Part shown: positions 26,355 through 34,616 of the stretch, piece after piece
Position numbering within the stretch: the stretch's first letter is position 1
Layout of the letters: each line of letters opens with the position of its first letter
Origin: Falsibacillus pallidus
Lineage (GTDB): Bacteria; Bacillota; Bacilli; Bacillales; DSM-25281
NCBI RefSeq assembly: GCF_003350505.1
Contig: NZ_QQAY01000002.1
Span: 430,276 to 494,275, forward strand
Direction: 5' to 3'
DNA: 64,000 nt
Notes under the pieces: model-generated
The model's input: the letters and a program-made list of their open reading frames with translations, nothing else
What the model was told of the DNA's origin: nothing
Database searches by the model: none
Program-made: the position numbers and the translations under genes

Positions 26355-27350
26355 CTTTCTATTCGCAGGCAGCACTTCTTTTGCAATCAGTTCATATGAT
26401 TTCCTGCGGTCTTCAGGAGAATATACATTGGTCACAATCATGATTTCATCTGTTTGGTAATTTCTCTTCAAGTCCTCCAACTGTGCTTTTACTTTTCCTG
26501 GATTGCCGATAATCATCTTCGTTTTCATTTTCTCGATTGCGAACTCATCTTCCTTGCTTAGTGGATAAGACTTCGCTTCTTCCACAGAAGGCAAACGGCC
26601 TTTATTTTTTTGGATTGCCCAAATTATACTGCTCAATGCAAGGTCTTCCGCTTCTTCATCGGTTTCTGCACATACAGCTGAAACAGCAGCCAAGCTTTGA
26701 GCCTGATGTCCCTTCTCCCTCTCCTTGAATGCTTTCCGATAGCTCTTGACAATGGCCGGTCCGTCCTCATCTGTCATAAAATGACCGAAGGCATAAGCCA
26801 AACCATTTTCGGCTGCAAGAGCTGCACTTTTCTTCGAAGTTCCCAGCAGCCATGGAACAGGTGCCTCTAGCGGGACAGGCGACGCTGAAAGTGAAGCATG
26901 TTCATTTTCCGTTTGGTAGGCATCATCTAGAAATGCCACAAGGTCTTTGACGGCTTTCGGCATATTCCAGACCCCCTCAAGAAAATTGGAAGAGAGGGCA
27001 TTTGAGGCTTCTGCAGATCCACCAGGAGCACGTCCAATTCCGACATCGATCCTTCCTGGAAATAACGTACCCAAAGTATGATGGATCTCCGCGACCTTGA
27101 ACGGCTTATAATAGGGAAGCAGGACCGCTCCCGTCCCAAGTCTGATGCGGCTTGTATGGGCTCCAATAAAACCAAGAACCACTTCCGGTGCAGAGCAGGC
27201 GAGACCGGGAAGATCATGGTGTTCAGCCATCCAATATCGGTTATACCCAAGCCGTTCACCTGCTTGCGCCAGCTTCATCGACTCGATCAAGGCATCTTGA
27301 GCACTTTGATTTGATGAAATGGGCGATTGGTCCAGGATGCTTAATTTCAT
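26346..27350 (-). CDS. Luciferase-like (LLM class) flavin-dependent monooxygenase
   Basis: This is a 334-residue bacterial-luciferase-family TIM-barrel protein. Typical motifs are LSILDQSPIS at the start, RYWMAEHHDLPGLACSAPEV (residues about 38-57), IRLGTGAVLLPYYKPFKVAE, GRIDVGIGRAPGG, and a C-terminal GNPGKVKAQLEDL. It should bind reduced FMN and oxygenate an unidentified small molecule. It starts inside the stop codon of the DUF3219 gene (four-base overlap), so the two are translationally coupled. Confidence 0.9.
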   Translation of the reverse strand: MKLSILDQSPISSNQSAQDALIESMKLAQAGERLGYNRYWMAEHHDLPGLACSAPEVVLGFIGAHTSRIRLGTGAVLLPYYKPFKVAEIHHTLGTLFPGRIDVGIGRAPGGSAEASNALSSNFLEGVWNMPKAVKDLVAFLDDAYQTENEHASLSASPVPLEAPVPWLLGTSKKSAALAAENGLAYAFGHFMTDEDGPAIVKSYRKAFKEREKGHQAQSLAAVSAVCAETDEEAEDLALSSIIWAIQKNKGRLPSVEEAKSYPLSKEDEFAIEKMKTKMIIGNPGKVKAQLEDLKRNYQTDEIMIVTNVYSPEDRRKSYELIAKEVLPANRKNA

Positions 27351-27634
27351 TGCCCCTCCACTTGAAGAAGCGTCAATGAATATTCCCCCACCTGATCTTT
27401 TTCGTATAAGTTCGTGACAGAAGTCGAATATTCCTGAATGGACCCTCTGAAGGATAATCCATTTTCCGGGACTGCCACATTAAATGCCCCTTCATAAAGC
27501 AAAGTCGCCACATCATGATATTCCTCACTTGTTACATCAAAAAGGAATGAAATTTGATGAGCTCCTTCCTTCTCTTCATGCGAAAAATCCTTTGCTTGAA
27601 ATACGCGGTCATTCAGCACCACTTCTTTTGACAT
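27347..27634 (-). CDS. DUF3219 (YkvR-like) protein
   Basis: This 95-residue protein resembles the DUF3219 family (B. subtilis YkvR): an all-beta small domain with LNDRVFQAKDF at the start and ISFLFDVTSEEYHDVATLLYEG in the middle. The function is unknown. The start follows AAAGGAG. It overlaps the next gene, an LLM monooxygenase, by four bases, suggesting a functional link. Confidence 0.7.
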   Translation of the reverse strand: MSKEVVLNDRVFQAKDFSHEEKEGAHQISFLFDVTSEEYHDVATLLYEGAFNVAVPENGLSFRGSIQEYSTSVTNLYEKDQVGEYSLTLLQVEGQ

Positions 27635-27738
27635 TTTTCAGGACTCCTTTAATGTTTTGTATCGAAATGATAGCACTTCGAAGAGCCGCCCGCAAATTGT
27701 TTGTTTCAAAAAATGCGGAAGCGCCCAACAAGAAAAAG

Positions 27739-27758
27739 GCCATCCAAAATCGGATGGC
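27739..27758 (-). terminator. Terminator after the iminopeptidase-like gene
   Basis: A perfect GCCATCC/GGATGGC stem with a six-base loop has a T run on the minus strand, directly after the stop codon. Confidence 0.82.
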
Positions 27759-27759
27759 A

Positions 27760-28629
27760 TTAGTTGATGCTATTCAAAAATTCACTGACTACTTTGATGT
27801 ATTCTTCTTGTTCCTCTAAATAAGGCATGTGTGCACTTTCTTCAAACACATGGAATTTCCCTCCAGGCGTCAAGGAGCTGAAGTATTCCGTAGAAGAAGG
27901 TGTGGCTTCATCGAATCGGCCGCACGTATAGAGCGTCGGTACATCGATTTCCTTCAATCTGTGAGTGCAATCGAAGTCTTTCAAATTGCCTGTCACCGTA
28001 AATTCAGATGGGCCCCACATGATATTGTAGACTTCCGGATTTTTATATTTGGCTCCCTCTTTCAAAAATTCCGGGAACGGATCCAGACGGCATACAAATC
28101 TCTTATTGAATTCAATGGTCGCATCCTCATAAGCTTTCGAGTCCGTTGTTCCATTCTTTTCGCATTCCAGCAACACAGCCTGAATATCTTCCGGCAAGAG
28201 CTCCCTGTTTCGCATTTGATCTTCAGCCCACAAAGGAGCACTTAAACATGGACTGGAAAAAATGACACTCTTCACACCTTTTGGCTTTGTCAGCATATAG
28301 GCTGCAGCCAAAGTAGTCCCCCAAGAGTGACCTAAAATATGTACTTCTTCTAAATTTAACGCAGCCCTCAGCTGGCCCAATTCTTCCACAAAACGATCTA
28401 AAGTCCATAGAGCATTATTTGCAGGTCGATCTGATCTCCCGCATCCAAGTTGATCATAAAAAATAACCGGCCTATCCTCTGCAAGAACCCTTAATCCTTG
28501 CAGCGAGTAATGGGAAGAGCCCGGACCTCCATGTAGGACGATGACAGGCGTACCTCCCATTGCAGACTCATTCTGCTGATACCATACTTTTCCTCCAGTG
28601 ACTTCTACAAATCCTTCTTTTACGTTCAT
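27760..28629 (-). CDS. Proline iminopeptidase-family alpha/beta hydrolase
   Basis: This is a 289-residue S33-type hydrolase. It has the oxyanion motif HGGPGSSHYSL, the DQLGCGRSDRP motif of proline iminopeptidases, the nucleophile elbow GHSWGTTLA, and the later Asp (FDEATP) and His (ESAHMPYLEE) of the triad. It likely cleaves N-terminal Pro or a related amide; members also act on amino-acid amides. The start follows AGGGGAG. A second S33 hydrolase is at 50638. Confidence 0.88.
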   Translation of the reverse strand: MNVKEGFVEVTGGKVWYQQNESAMGGTPVIVLHGGPGSSHYSLQGLRVLAEDRPVIFYDQLGCGRSDRPANNALWTLDRFVEELGQLRAALNLEEVHILGHSWGTTLAAAYMLTKPKGVKSVIFSSPCLSAPLWAEDQMRNRELLPEDIQAVLLECEKNGTTDSKAYEDATIEFNKRFVCRLDPFPEFLKEGAKYKNPEVYNIMWGPSEFTVTGNLKDFDCTHRLKEIDVPTLYTCGRFDEATPSSTEYFSSLTPGGKFHVFEESAHMPYLEEQEEYIKVVSEFLNSIN

Positions 28630-28704
28630 TCAAAACTCCCCTATCTTAACCATTTCATTCTATTATCCAACATAGGGGGAATTTTGAAAAGTCTGGCGAA
28701 TCTA

Positions 28705-28959
28705 TTAATTTACCTTTTCGATTGTCTGTTTTACAATTTGATGGCCAAAAACGGACGTACCTGCAACCAAAACCCCTTGGAAGAATGAATCCATGCTGAA
28801 CCCCATGATCAATCCAGCGAAAACCACTCCTAAAACCAATAAAATATAAGGGATCACCCAGTTTTTGATTTTAGGCGTGTTTTTGATGATTTTCCCAATC
28901 ACCATTAATACCGGAATCAGAATCAAAGCCTCGTCCATAATGTAATGAAAAACATTCAC
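28705..28959 (-). CDS. Small holin-like membrane protein
   Basis: This membrane protein of about 84 residues has two or three TM segments (ILIPVLMVIGKIIK, WVIPYILLVLGVVFAGLIMG, FFQGVLVAGTSVFGHQIVK). The pattern resembles the chromosomal phage-holin family Hol44/Phage_holin_5_2. I prefer the GTG at 28959, nine bases after AGGAGG; an ATG three codons earlier directly abuts that site, and the frame is open to 29022. No endolysin or phage genes lie nearby, so a lytic role is doubtful. Confidence 0.65.
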   Translation of the reverse strand: MNVFHYIMDEALILIPVLMVIGKIIKNTPKIKNWVIPYILLVLGVVFAGLIMGFSMDSFFQGVLVAGTSVFGHQIVKQTIEKVN

Positions 28960-29061
28960 AGCCAGCATCCTCCTTTTATGTTCTAAGCTGATTTTCCTAT
29001 TTTCACTATATGTCCAAATCAATCAGACAAGACTTAAAATGACATATTTTACTTTAATGAA

Positions 29062-29089
29062 AAAACGCCCGGCCATTGGCCAGACGTTT
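29062..29089 (-). terminator. Probable terminator of the MFS gene
   Basis: An imperfect hairpin (AACG...GGCC-ATT-GGCC...CGTT) preceded by six A residues, which read as a T run on the minus strand. Confidence 0.7.
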
Positions 29090-29095
29090 CGAAAA

Positions 29096-30535
29096 TTATT
29101 TCATTCCTGTGCTGAGTGCACGCGGCTTCTTTCTCAAGAGGAATACAATCGGCACTCCGAGCGCGCATATAATGGAAGCCGTTAAAAAGACATCATTCGT
29201 TGCCATGGCTTTTGCATGCTCTGCTAAGCGGGCTGTCAGGTTATTTTCTTTTAGTTCCATTCCATGTGTAAGCGAACGCGCCGCCAGGATGGAGCTGAAA
29301 ACCCCAATGGAAAGGGCTCCGGTAGCTTGTCTGATCCAATTCGTAACAGCTGAACCATGTCCCGCATTTTCTTTCGGGATGGCTGTCATTCCAGCATTTG
29401 TAACAGGCATGAAAGCAAATGCAATACCCACATAGCGCAGCGTCATCCAACCAGCCACATAGAGATTAGTCGATTGAAGTGTCAGATGGCTGAGCTCCCA
29501 TGTTGAGAAGCCAACAAGAATAATTCCGCTCATGATCAATGGAAAAGGTCCAATCTTGGAATACAATTTCCCCACAATCGGTGTGGAAAATGCCATCACA
29601 ACAGATCCCGGCAAGAGGACCAGCGCTGTATCAAGAGCCGATTCGTGCTGAATGTTTTGCAGGAAAATAGGAATCAGGAAGGATCCTGAATAGAGAGATG
29701 CCGTAATGATACAGTTGATGATCAAACTGTATGTGAATCTATTAAACTTAAAGACCCTTAAATTCAATAAAGGCTCACTCACCGTCAGTTCCCGTCTGAT
29801 AAATAAAATCAATGAGATTGTTCCAATTCCAATGCAGGAAAGAGTCTTAACAGATGTCCATCCCCACGCGTTTCCTTCGCTGAATGCAAGCAGGAGCAGA
29901 GTACTGCTTGCGATAACGGTGATAAAACCGAATAAATCAAACGAAGCTTTTTTATTCAAACGATAATAAGGAACAAATAAACTGGCAGCAACAATCGCTG
30001 CGATTCCGATCGGCAGATTCAGCATAAACAGGGATTCCCAACCGAAATACTCAGTCAGCCATCCCCCAAGTGTCGGTCCGAATGCAGGTGCCAGCATGGA
30101 AGATAAACTCCAGAGGCTCATCGCGAATGCCTGCCTTTCTTTCTCCACTAATTGATAAATCATCGTCATCGTGGTTGGGATGATGGCGCCGCTGAATACA
30201 CCTTGAAGTATCCTAAATGTAACAAGAGATTCAATATTCCAGGCAATGATGCACATGCCGGAAAACAGCGTAAATCCTGATAAAGCGATGATATAAAGCC
30301 TTTTATAGCTTAATAGATCTCCAAAGAATCCTACCGTTGGAGCGATCACCCCAGTCGCCAGCATAAAACCGGCCATCATCCACTGGACAGATCCAAGGTT
30401 TGCATGAAACTCTGTGATAAAAATAGGAAATGCAACATTGATCGTTGTCGTACTTAAAATCGCCATAAAATTGCCGAAAAAAATAGCTAACATAATTAGC
30501 CAAAAAGAAGACTTCTTAGATTCCATAGTGTCCAT
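29096..30535 (-). CDS. MFS multidrug transporter, DHA2 (14-TM) family
   Basis: This is a 479-residue major facilitator of the EmrB/QacA drug:H+ antiporter type. It has about 14 TM segments, the motif A region GFFGDLLSYKRLYI, motif C in PAFGPTLGGWLTEYFGW, and a last half typical of DHA2 (TGALSIGVFSSILAAR). It likely exports lipophilic toxins. The start follows AAAGGTGG. A candidate TTGACA -35 lies at about 30640-30645 on the minus strand. No dedicated regulator adjoins it except possibly the HTH gene just upstream, which is inference. Confidence 0.9.
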   Translation of the reverse strand: MDTMESKKSSFWLIMLAIFFGNFMAILSTTTINVAFPIFITEFHANLGSVQWMMAGFMLATGVIAPTVGFFGDLLSYKRLYIIALSGFTLFSGMCIIAWNIESLVTFRILQGVFSGAIIPTTMTMIYQLVEKERQAFAMSLWSLSSMLAPAFGPTLGGWLTEYFGWESLFMLNLPIGIAAIVAASLFVPYYRLNKKASFDLFGFITVIASSTLLLLAFSEGNAWGWTSVKTLSCIGIGTISLILFIRRELTVSEPLLNLRVFKFNRFTYSLIINCIITASLYSGSFLIPIFLQNIQHESALDTALVLLPGSVVMAFSTPIVGKLYSKIGPFPLIMSGIILVGFSTWELSHLTLQSTNLYVAGWMTLRYVGIAFAFMPVTNAGMTAIPKENAGHGSAVTNWIRQATGALSIGVFSSILAARSLTHGMELKENNLTARLAEHAKAMATNDVFLTASIICALGVPIVFLLRKKPRALSTGMK

Positions 30536-30680
30536 ACTATATCCACCTTTGTTGCCGATTAAAATAGCTTAGTCAATCCACTTTCCAATTAGAACAGCAA
30601 TTGACCCAATAGTACTAATTCTGTCGTACATAAGATTGGTTGTCAAGGAACACCGGAATCTTATTCCCTTCATAAAAAAA

Positions 30681-30702
30681 GCCATCCAGTAGAGCGGATG
30701 GC
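30681..30702 (-). terminator. Terminator of the HTH/F1-beta-like gene
   Basis: A perfect GCCATCC/GGATGGC stem with an eight-base loop is followed on the minus strand by a run of seven T, 20 bases after the stop. Confidence 0.88.
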
Positions 30703-30722
30703 GTTTGTTCCTTAACTATCTC

Positions 30723-31769
30723 TTAATTCAATTTTCCGATATACTGCAGCTCATCTAATTCCCTCGAATCAGCTGCACCGTCAATGATTTTCCTTACATC
30801 CTCCAATGTCTCCTGGATGCTGACAGACTCCCCTTTTTGACCGGTAAATGCCTCAGCCGTATAAAATGGCTGCGTCAAATACGCTTCAAGTCTTTCTCCC
30901 CGTTTATAAGTCTGAACTTCAGATGCAGGCAGCCGATCCATCCCGCTGACCTGCACCAGAGAACGGAGCTCCCTATAGCGTCTAAGCAATTTTTGCGCGC
31001 GCTGCTGCAGAAGCAGATGATTCTGGTCTAAAAACGCTCCTTCTAATACAGAAGAGGTCGATTGAATCGGGTTGATGGCCGGAAACAAATGGCGGGCAGT
31101 GAGATCTGCATCAAACTGAAGCAAAGTTTCCAAAGGACCATATGGCAAGTCTTCATCCACCGCCTGCCCTGTAAGATCGAGCAGGAACGTCGTAATGGAA
31201 TCAACTCCAATCGCTTGAAGGCGATACTGCAAGTCATAAATTTCGCCAGACACCACATTAGAACGATCTGCCGCAAACAACACATCATTTGATTTCCCAA
31301 GCTGTGCCAATTCTTCATATGCTTGATCGATGGAAGTGGCAATCACATCAGCAAAGTCTTTCACGTCATCTAATTCCGGATAGTTCCCTTCCGGCATTAA
31401 AAATACAGCCTTGTAGCCCTCACTCTTTAAACGATGGAATAATTCCAGCAAAATGACCAGCTGGCCCATTCCAGGCCGCGCCACCAACCCAATTGTTCCC
31501 CCTTTTGCTACAGGTGCAAATAAATCCAACGCCTTGATCTTTGTCTCAATCATCTCCACTTTCTCCCCTCTAATGATCAATTCATCCAACGTACATTCTG
31601 CTAAATCCGCAAGAGCAACCAACGTTTTGACTTCAGACCTTCCTAAAGGGATTTTCCCCGTACAAAGATTCGAAACGGTTGCGGGACGAAGGCCGACTGA
31701 CTTCGCAGCACTCGTTAGATTCGGAACTCTTCTTCTCAGCAAAGCAACATTCAATCTCAGATTTTCCAA
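30723..31769 (-). CDS. Helix-turn-helix protein fused to a degenerate F1-ATPase beta-like domain
   Basis: This 348-residue protein starts at TTG 31769, eight bases after AGGAGGT. Residues 1-68 form an Xre-like HTH (TSAAKSVGLRPATVSNLCTG, then LVALADLAECTLDELI). From about 75 to 345 it follows the catalytic core and C-terminal domain of the F1 beta subunit: IKALDLFAPVAKGGTIGL (F1: IKVIDL..P.AKGGK.GL), DVLFAAD at the Walker B place (Asp168), SIT at 191, LFPAINPIQSTSSVL, QKLLRRYRELRSLV, SGMDRLPASE where F1 has GMDELSEED, and TQPFYTAEAFTG. The Walker A GGAGVGKT is replaced by ARPGMGQL (98-105), losing the Lys and Thr. The beta-barrel domain of F1 is replaced by the HTH. ATP hydrolysis is unlikely. 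It is probably a transcription regulator; the ligand or partner is unknown. I know no named family. Confidence 0.85.
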   Translation of the reverse strand: MENLRLNVALLRRRVPNLTSAAKSVGLRPATVSNLCTGKIPLGRSEVKTLVALADLAECTLDELIIRGEKVEMIETKIKALDLFAPVAKGGTIGLVARPGMGQLVILLELFHRLKSEGYKAVFLMPEGNYPELDDVKDFADVIATSIDQAYEELAQLGKSNDVLFAADRSNVVSGEIYDLQYRLQAIGVDSITTFLLDLTGQAVDEDLPYGPLETLLQFDADLTARHLFPAINPIQSTSSVLEGAFLDQNHLLLQQRAQKLLRRYRELRSLVQVSGMDRLPASEVQTYKRGERLEAYLTQPFYTAEAFTGQKGESVSIQETLEDVRKIIDGAADSRELDELQYIGKLN

Positions 31770-31784
31770 ATTTTACACCTCCTG

Positions 31785-31800
31785 TTACTTCTTAGAGTAA
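31785..31800. promoter_or_regulatory. Operator-like dyad 1 upstream of the HTH/F1-beta gene
   Basis: TTACT, six bases (TCTTAG), AGTAA. It lies between the TATAAT-like -10 (complement of 31804-31809) and the ribosome site, near the expected transcription start. It is identical in arms and spacing to the dyad at 31831-31846. Confidence 0.6.
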
Positions 31801-31830
31801 ATGATTATACGTTAAAAAGCAATAGTTTTT

Positions 31831-31846
31831 TTACTCTATAAAGTAA
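31831..31846. promoter_or_regulatory. Operator-like dyad 2 upstream of the HTH/F1-beta gene
   Basis: TTACT, six bases (CTATAA), AGTAA, centred 46 bases from dyad 1 and near the -35 position. Two identical-arm dyads around one promoter suggest binding by a dimeric HTH protein, probably the gene's own product. Confidence 0.6.
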
Positions 31847-31876
31847 TTTATTTTACATAAGTTAAATACCAAAATA

Positions 31877-31900
31877 AAAAAGCGGCAATCGCCGCTTTTT
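31877..31900 (-). terminator. Terminator after the YeeE/YedE gene
   Basis: The perfect stem AAAAAGCGGC/GCCGCTTTTT has a four-base loop; it directly follows the stop of the gene at 31912. Confidence 0.9.
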
Positions 31901-31911
31901 TATTACTTTCT

Positions 31912-33162
31912 TTAACAAATAGAATCATTTGGCTTGGGATTTTTAAGCCCGAATAATGGACGAAGGAACAAGGCAAAGAATGTTCCGAGCATCGCCATGA
32001 CCATCCATACCCAGCCATGCAAGCTGAAGGATGCAATGCCGCCGAAGTATGCGCCGATGTTGCATCCGAATGCAAGACGTGCACCGTATCCCATTAGGAT
32101 GCCTCCGATGATGGATGCTCCCGCAACTCCAGCTTTGATTTTCCCTGGCTTAAATGTCCCTTGAAGAGATGCTGAGATAAATGCTCCAAGGATGACCCCA
32201 ATGTTCAACACACTTGTAGAGTCAGCTAATACTGTCTGATGAAGTGCAGCGCCTTTTTCACCAGCAAAGTAGCCCCAGCTTTGGACATCGACGCCCATGC
32301 CCATTAGCGCTTTCGCACCCCATAAGGCAAATGCTGAAGTGATTCCCCAAGGATTGCCGCGTACAGTCAAGGTCAAAGCATTCAACAAAGCAAGGACAAT
32401 TCCTGCAGCCATCAATGGCCATGATCCGCGGAATACCTTTTTCCAGCCTGGGATCGTAGGAAGTGGCTTCATCATTGGCGGGTTTTTCTTTCTGGCAATA
32501 GCTACACATATCCAATAAATAAGGGCAAAAACGACCATTTGCAAGACCCATGCGCCAAAATAGCCCAATCCAGTGGAAGTCGCAAGAGAAATCGCTGGAA
32601 GCGAAGGCATCTCCTGTGTCCAGAATGGAAGATTGTAGGCTCCAAGAACAGAACCTGCAACAAACGCAATCAGCGTTAAAATCATCGAAGATGATCCTCC
32701 TCCAAGCGAGTAAAGCGTACCTGAGGCACAGCCGTTTCCAAGCTGCATCCCGATTCCGAACAAGAATGCACCAAATAGCACGCTAACCCCTACCGGACTC
32801 ACATATCCTGCAGGCTTTACTCCGGTGAAGCTGAACCCAGTGGCTAAAATGATAGCAAATAGGGTTGATGCGACGGCAAGCATGACCATGTGGGCCTGCA
32901 GTCCCTGTACATTTCCGACAGACATCAGACGGCGGAATGCAGAAGTGAACCCAAATCGTGCATGAAGCAGCGTGACTCCAAGTGCAAGGCCGATGACAAA
33001 AATAATCCCCTGCGTCCATCCGGCAGCCGCGACAATAGAAATAAATAAGATGATGGCAGCAGCTAAGCCGATGATCAAATGTGGTTTTTGTATTGGATTC
33101 AAGTCTGAGAGAACAGTGGTTGATTTTTGATTCCAAGTTTCTTTCAACGCTGTATCACTCAC
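31912..33162 (-). CDS. YeeE/YedE-family sulfur-compound transporter (TsuA-like)
   Basis: This is a 416-residue polytopic membrane protein. The start is a GTG at 33162 after AAGGAGAG; the frame is open 22 codons further upstream without a good site. The two YeeE/YedE repeats are visible, each with a conserved Cys: GNGCASGTLYSLGGGS and LAFGCNIGAYFGGIASFSLHGWVWM. In TsuA, such cysteines pass thiosulfate through the membrane. The usual small TusA-like partner (TsuB) is not adjacent. The start of the protein is cytoplasmic and hydrophilic. The substrate is likely thiosulfate or another sulfur compound. Confidence 0.86.
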   Translation of the reverse strand: MSDTALKETWNQKSTTVLSDLNPIQKPHLIIGLAAAIILFISIVAAAGWTQGIIFVIGLALGVTLLHARFGFTSAFRRLMSVGNVQGLQAHMVMLAVASTLFAIILATGFSFTGVKPAGYVSPVGVSVLFGAFLFGIGMQLGNGCASGTLYSLGGGSSSMILTLIAFVAGSVLGAYNLPFWTQEMPSLPAISLATSTGLGYFGAWVLQMVVFALIYWICVAIARKKNPPMMKPLPTIPGWKKVFRGSWPLMAAGIVLALLNALTLTVRGNPWGITSAFALWGAKALMGMGVDVQSWGYFAGEKGAALHQTVLADSTSVLNIGVILGAFISASLQGTFKPGKIKAGVAGASIIGGILMGYGARLAFGCNIGAYFGGIASFSLHGWVWMVMAMLGTFFALFLRPLFGLKNPKPNDSIC

Positions 33163-33261
33163 TAAAATCTCTCCTTTTCTTATCTTTTTAGTCGGATTTA
33201 AGTATAACTGTTTTTTATAATATTTCAACCCTAATGCTCATGTGTCTGCTTTAAACAAAAA

Positions 33262-33282
33262 AGACCCCTAAATAAGGAGTCT
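33262..33282 (-). terminator. Terminator after the Atg22-like gene
   Basis: AGACCCCT/AGGAGTCT (seven of eight pairs), preceded by six A, which read as T on the minus strand. Confidence 0.75.
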
Positions 33283-33290
33283 GGCGTACT

Positions 33291-34571
33291 TTATACTGTT
33301 TTGATTTCCCCGACCGGCGGGGCTTCTACTTTTGTTTCCGGCACGAAACGCAGGAGTGTGATTCCTATGATAAATAGAATAATCAAGCTGAACACGCCGC
33401 TGCTGGAATTCCCTGTGATCTGTGCCGTTGCTCCAACAAGCAGCGGACCCATGATTGAAGCAAATTTGCCGAAGATATTATAGAAGCCAAAAAATTCATT
33501 GGCATTTTCCTTTGGCACCAGTTTAGCGAAATACGCCCGGCTGAGTGCCTGTATTCCGCCTTGGGATGATGCGACCAGCATGGCGATGATCCAAAAATCT
33601 GTCGTCGTTTTCATGAAGTAGGCATACGTACATACAATGATATATACGCTTATGCCCACATAGAGCATTTTTTTGCCGGTATATTTTTTTGCCAGGCGGC
33701 CATAGAGAAAGGCGAACGGTGCTGCCACAACTTGAGTGGCAAACAAAATAATCAGAAGATTGGTGGCACTGATCCCGAGATCTGTCCCGTAGGCTGTGGA
33801 CATTGTAATGATGGTGCCAACCCCGTCAATATAAAAAAAGTAAGCGAGCAAGAATAAAAATAAAGCTTTATATTTCCTTATTTCTTTTAAGGTTTTGCCG
33901 AGCCTTCTGAAGCTTTGGCCAACAGGATTCTTTTCCCGTTCAATATAATATTTTTGTTTAACATTTCTCAGTATTGGTATGGAGAAGACACCCCACCAGA
34001 CAGCCGTAATCAAAAAGGCGATTTTGCTTGCAGTGCCTGCTGTAATGCCAATCACTTCTTTTTGGGCCAAAAGGATAATGACAATCGATAGCAAGAATGG
34101 AATAGTGCTTCCAATATAGCCAAGTCCATACCCTCTGGATGATACTTGATTCATTTTTTCTTCAGGTGCTACATCGACAAGGAAGGCATCATAAAAGACA
34201 TTTGAACCTGAAGAACCTAATACGGTCAGCGTGTATATCCCTAAAAGCAGCAGCCAGTGGTCCCCCGGTATGAAGGCGAGGAGCGCAGTGGAAATCGTAC
34301 CAAGGGCAAAGAAAAAAATGAAAAATTTCTTTTTTAATCCCTTGTAGTCGGCAATGGTCCCGAGAATGGGCCCAATCATCGCCAAAATAAAAGTTGCAAT
34401 GGCGATTGTGTAGCCCAAGTAGGCAGTAGAGTTTGAACCGCTGACCCCTCCGCTTGTTGCCGAAGCCTTGTAATAAAGCGGAAAAACAGCAGTGGAGATG
34501 ATGATTGAATAGGCAGAGTTAGCCCAGTCATACATAACCCAGCTATTTTCTGCTTTTGTATACTTCTTCAT
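33291..34571 (-). CDS. MFS transporter of the UMF1/Atg22-like family
   Basis: This 426-residue, 12-TM protein begins with the family signature NSWVMYDWANSAYSIIISTAVFPLYY. Other typical parts are YTIAIATFILAMIGPILGTIADYKG and SSQGGIQALSRAYFAKLVPKENANEFFGFYN. The yeast relative Atg22 exports amino acids from the vacuole; the bacterial substrate is unknown. The start follows AAGGGGGA. It is followed on the same strand, across a terminator, by the sulfur transporter gene and is preceded by the phosphodiesterase gene. Confidence 0.88.
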   Translation of the reverse strand: MKKYTKAENSWVMYDWANSAYSIIISTAVFPLYYKASATSGGVSGSNSTAYLGYTIAIATFILAMIGPILGTIADYKGLKKKFFIFFFALGTISTALLAFIPGDHWLLLLGIYTLTVLGSSGSNVFYDAFLVDVAPEEKMNQVSSRGYGLGYIGSTIPFLLSIVIILLAQKEVIGITAGTASKIAFLITAVWWGVFSIPILRNVKQKYYIEREKNPVGQSFRRLGKTLKEIRKYKALFLFLLAYFFYIDGVGTIITMSTAYGTDLGISATNLLIILFATQVVAAPFAFLYGRLAKKYTGKKMLYVGISVYIIVCTYAYFMKTTTDFWIIAMLVASSQGGIQALSRAYFAKLVPKENANEFFGFYNIFGKFASIMGPLLVGATAQITGNSSSGVFSLIILFIIGITLLRFVPETKVEAPPVGEIKTV

Positions 34572-34616
34572 GGAATGATCCCCCTTAGTATTAACCGTAG
34601 TCTATTCCCCATCCGT

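Noticed and set aside
28705-28959. Prophage lysis gene
   Set aside because: The holin-like protein has no endolysin, structural or integrase genes nearby, so a phage origin is not supported.
30723-31769. Genuine ATP synthase beta subunit
   Set aside because: It has an HTH instead of the N-terminal barrel, lacks the Walker A Lys and Thr, has an altered DELSEED, and is not in an atp operon.
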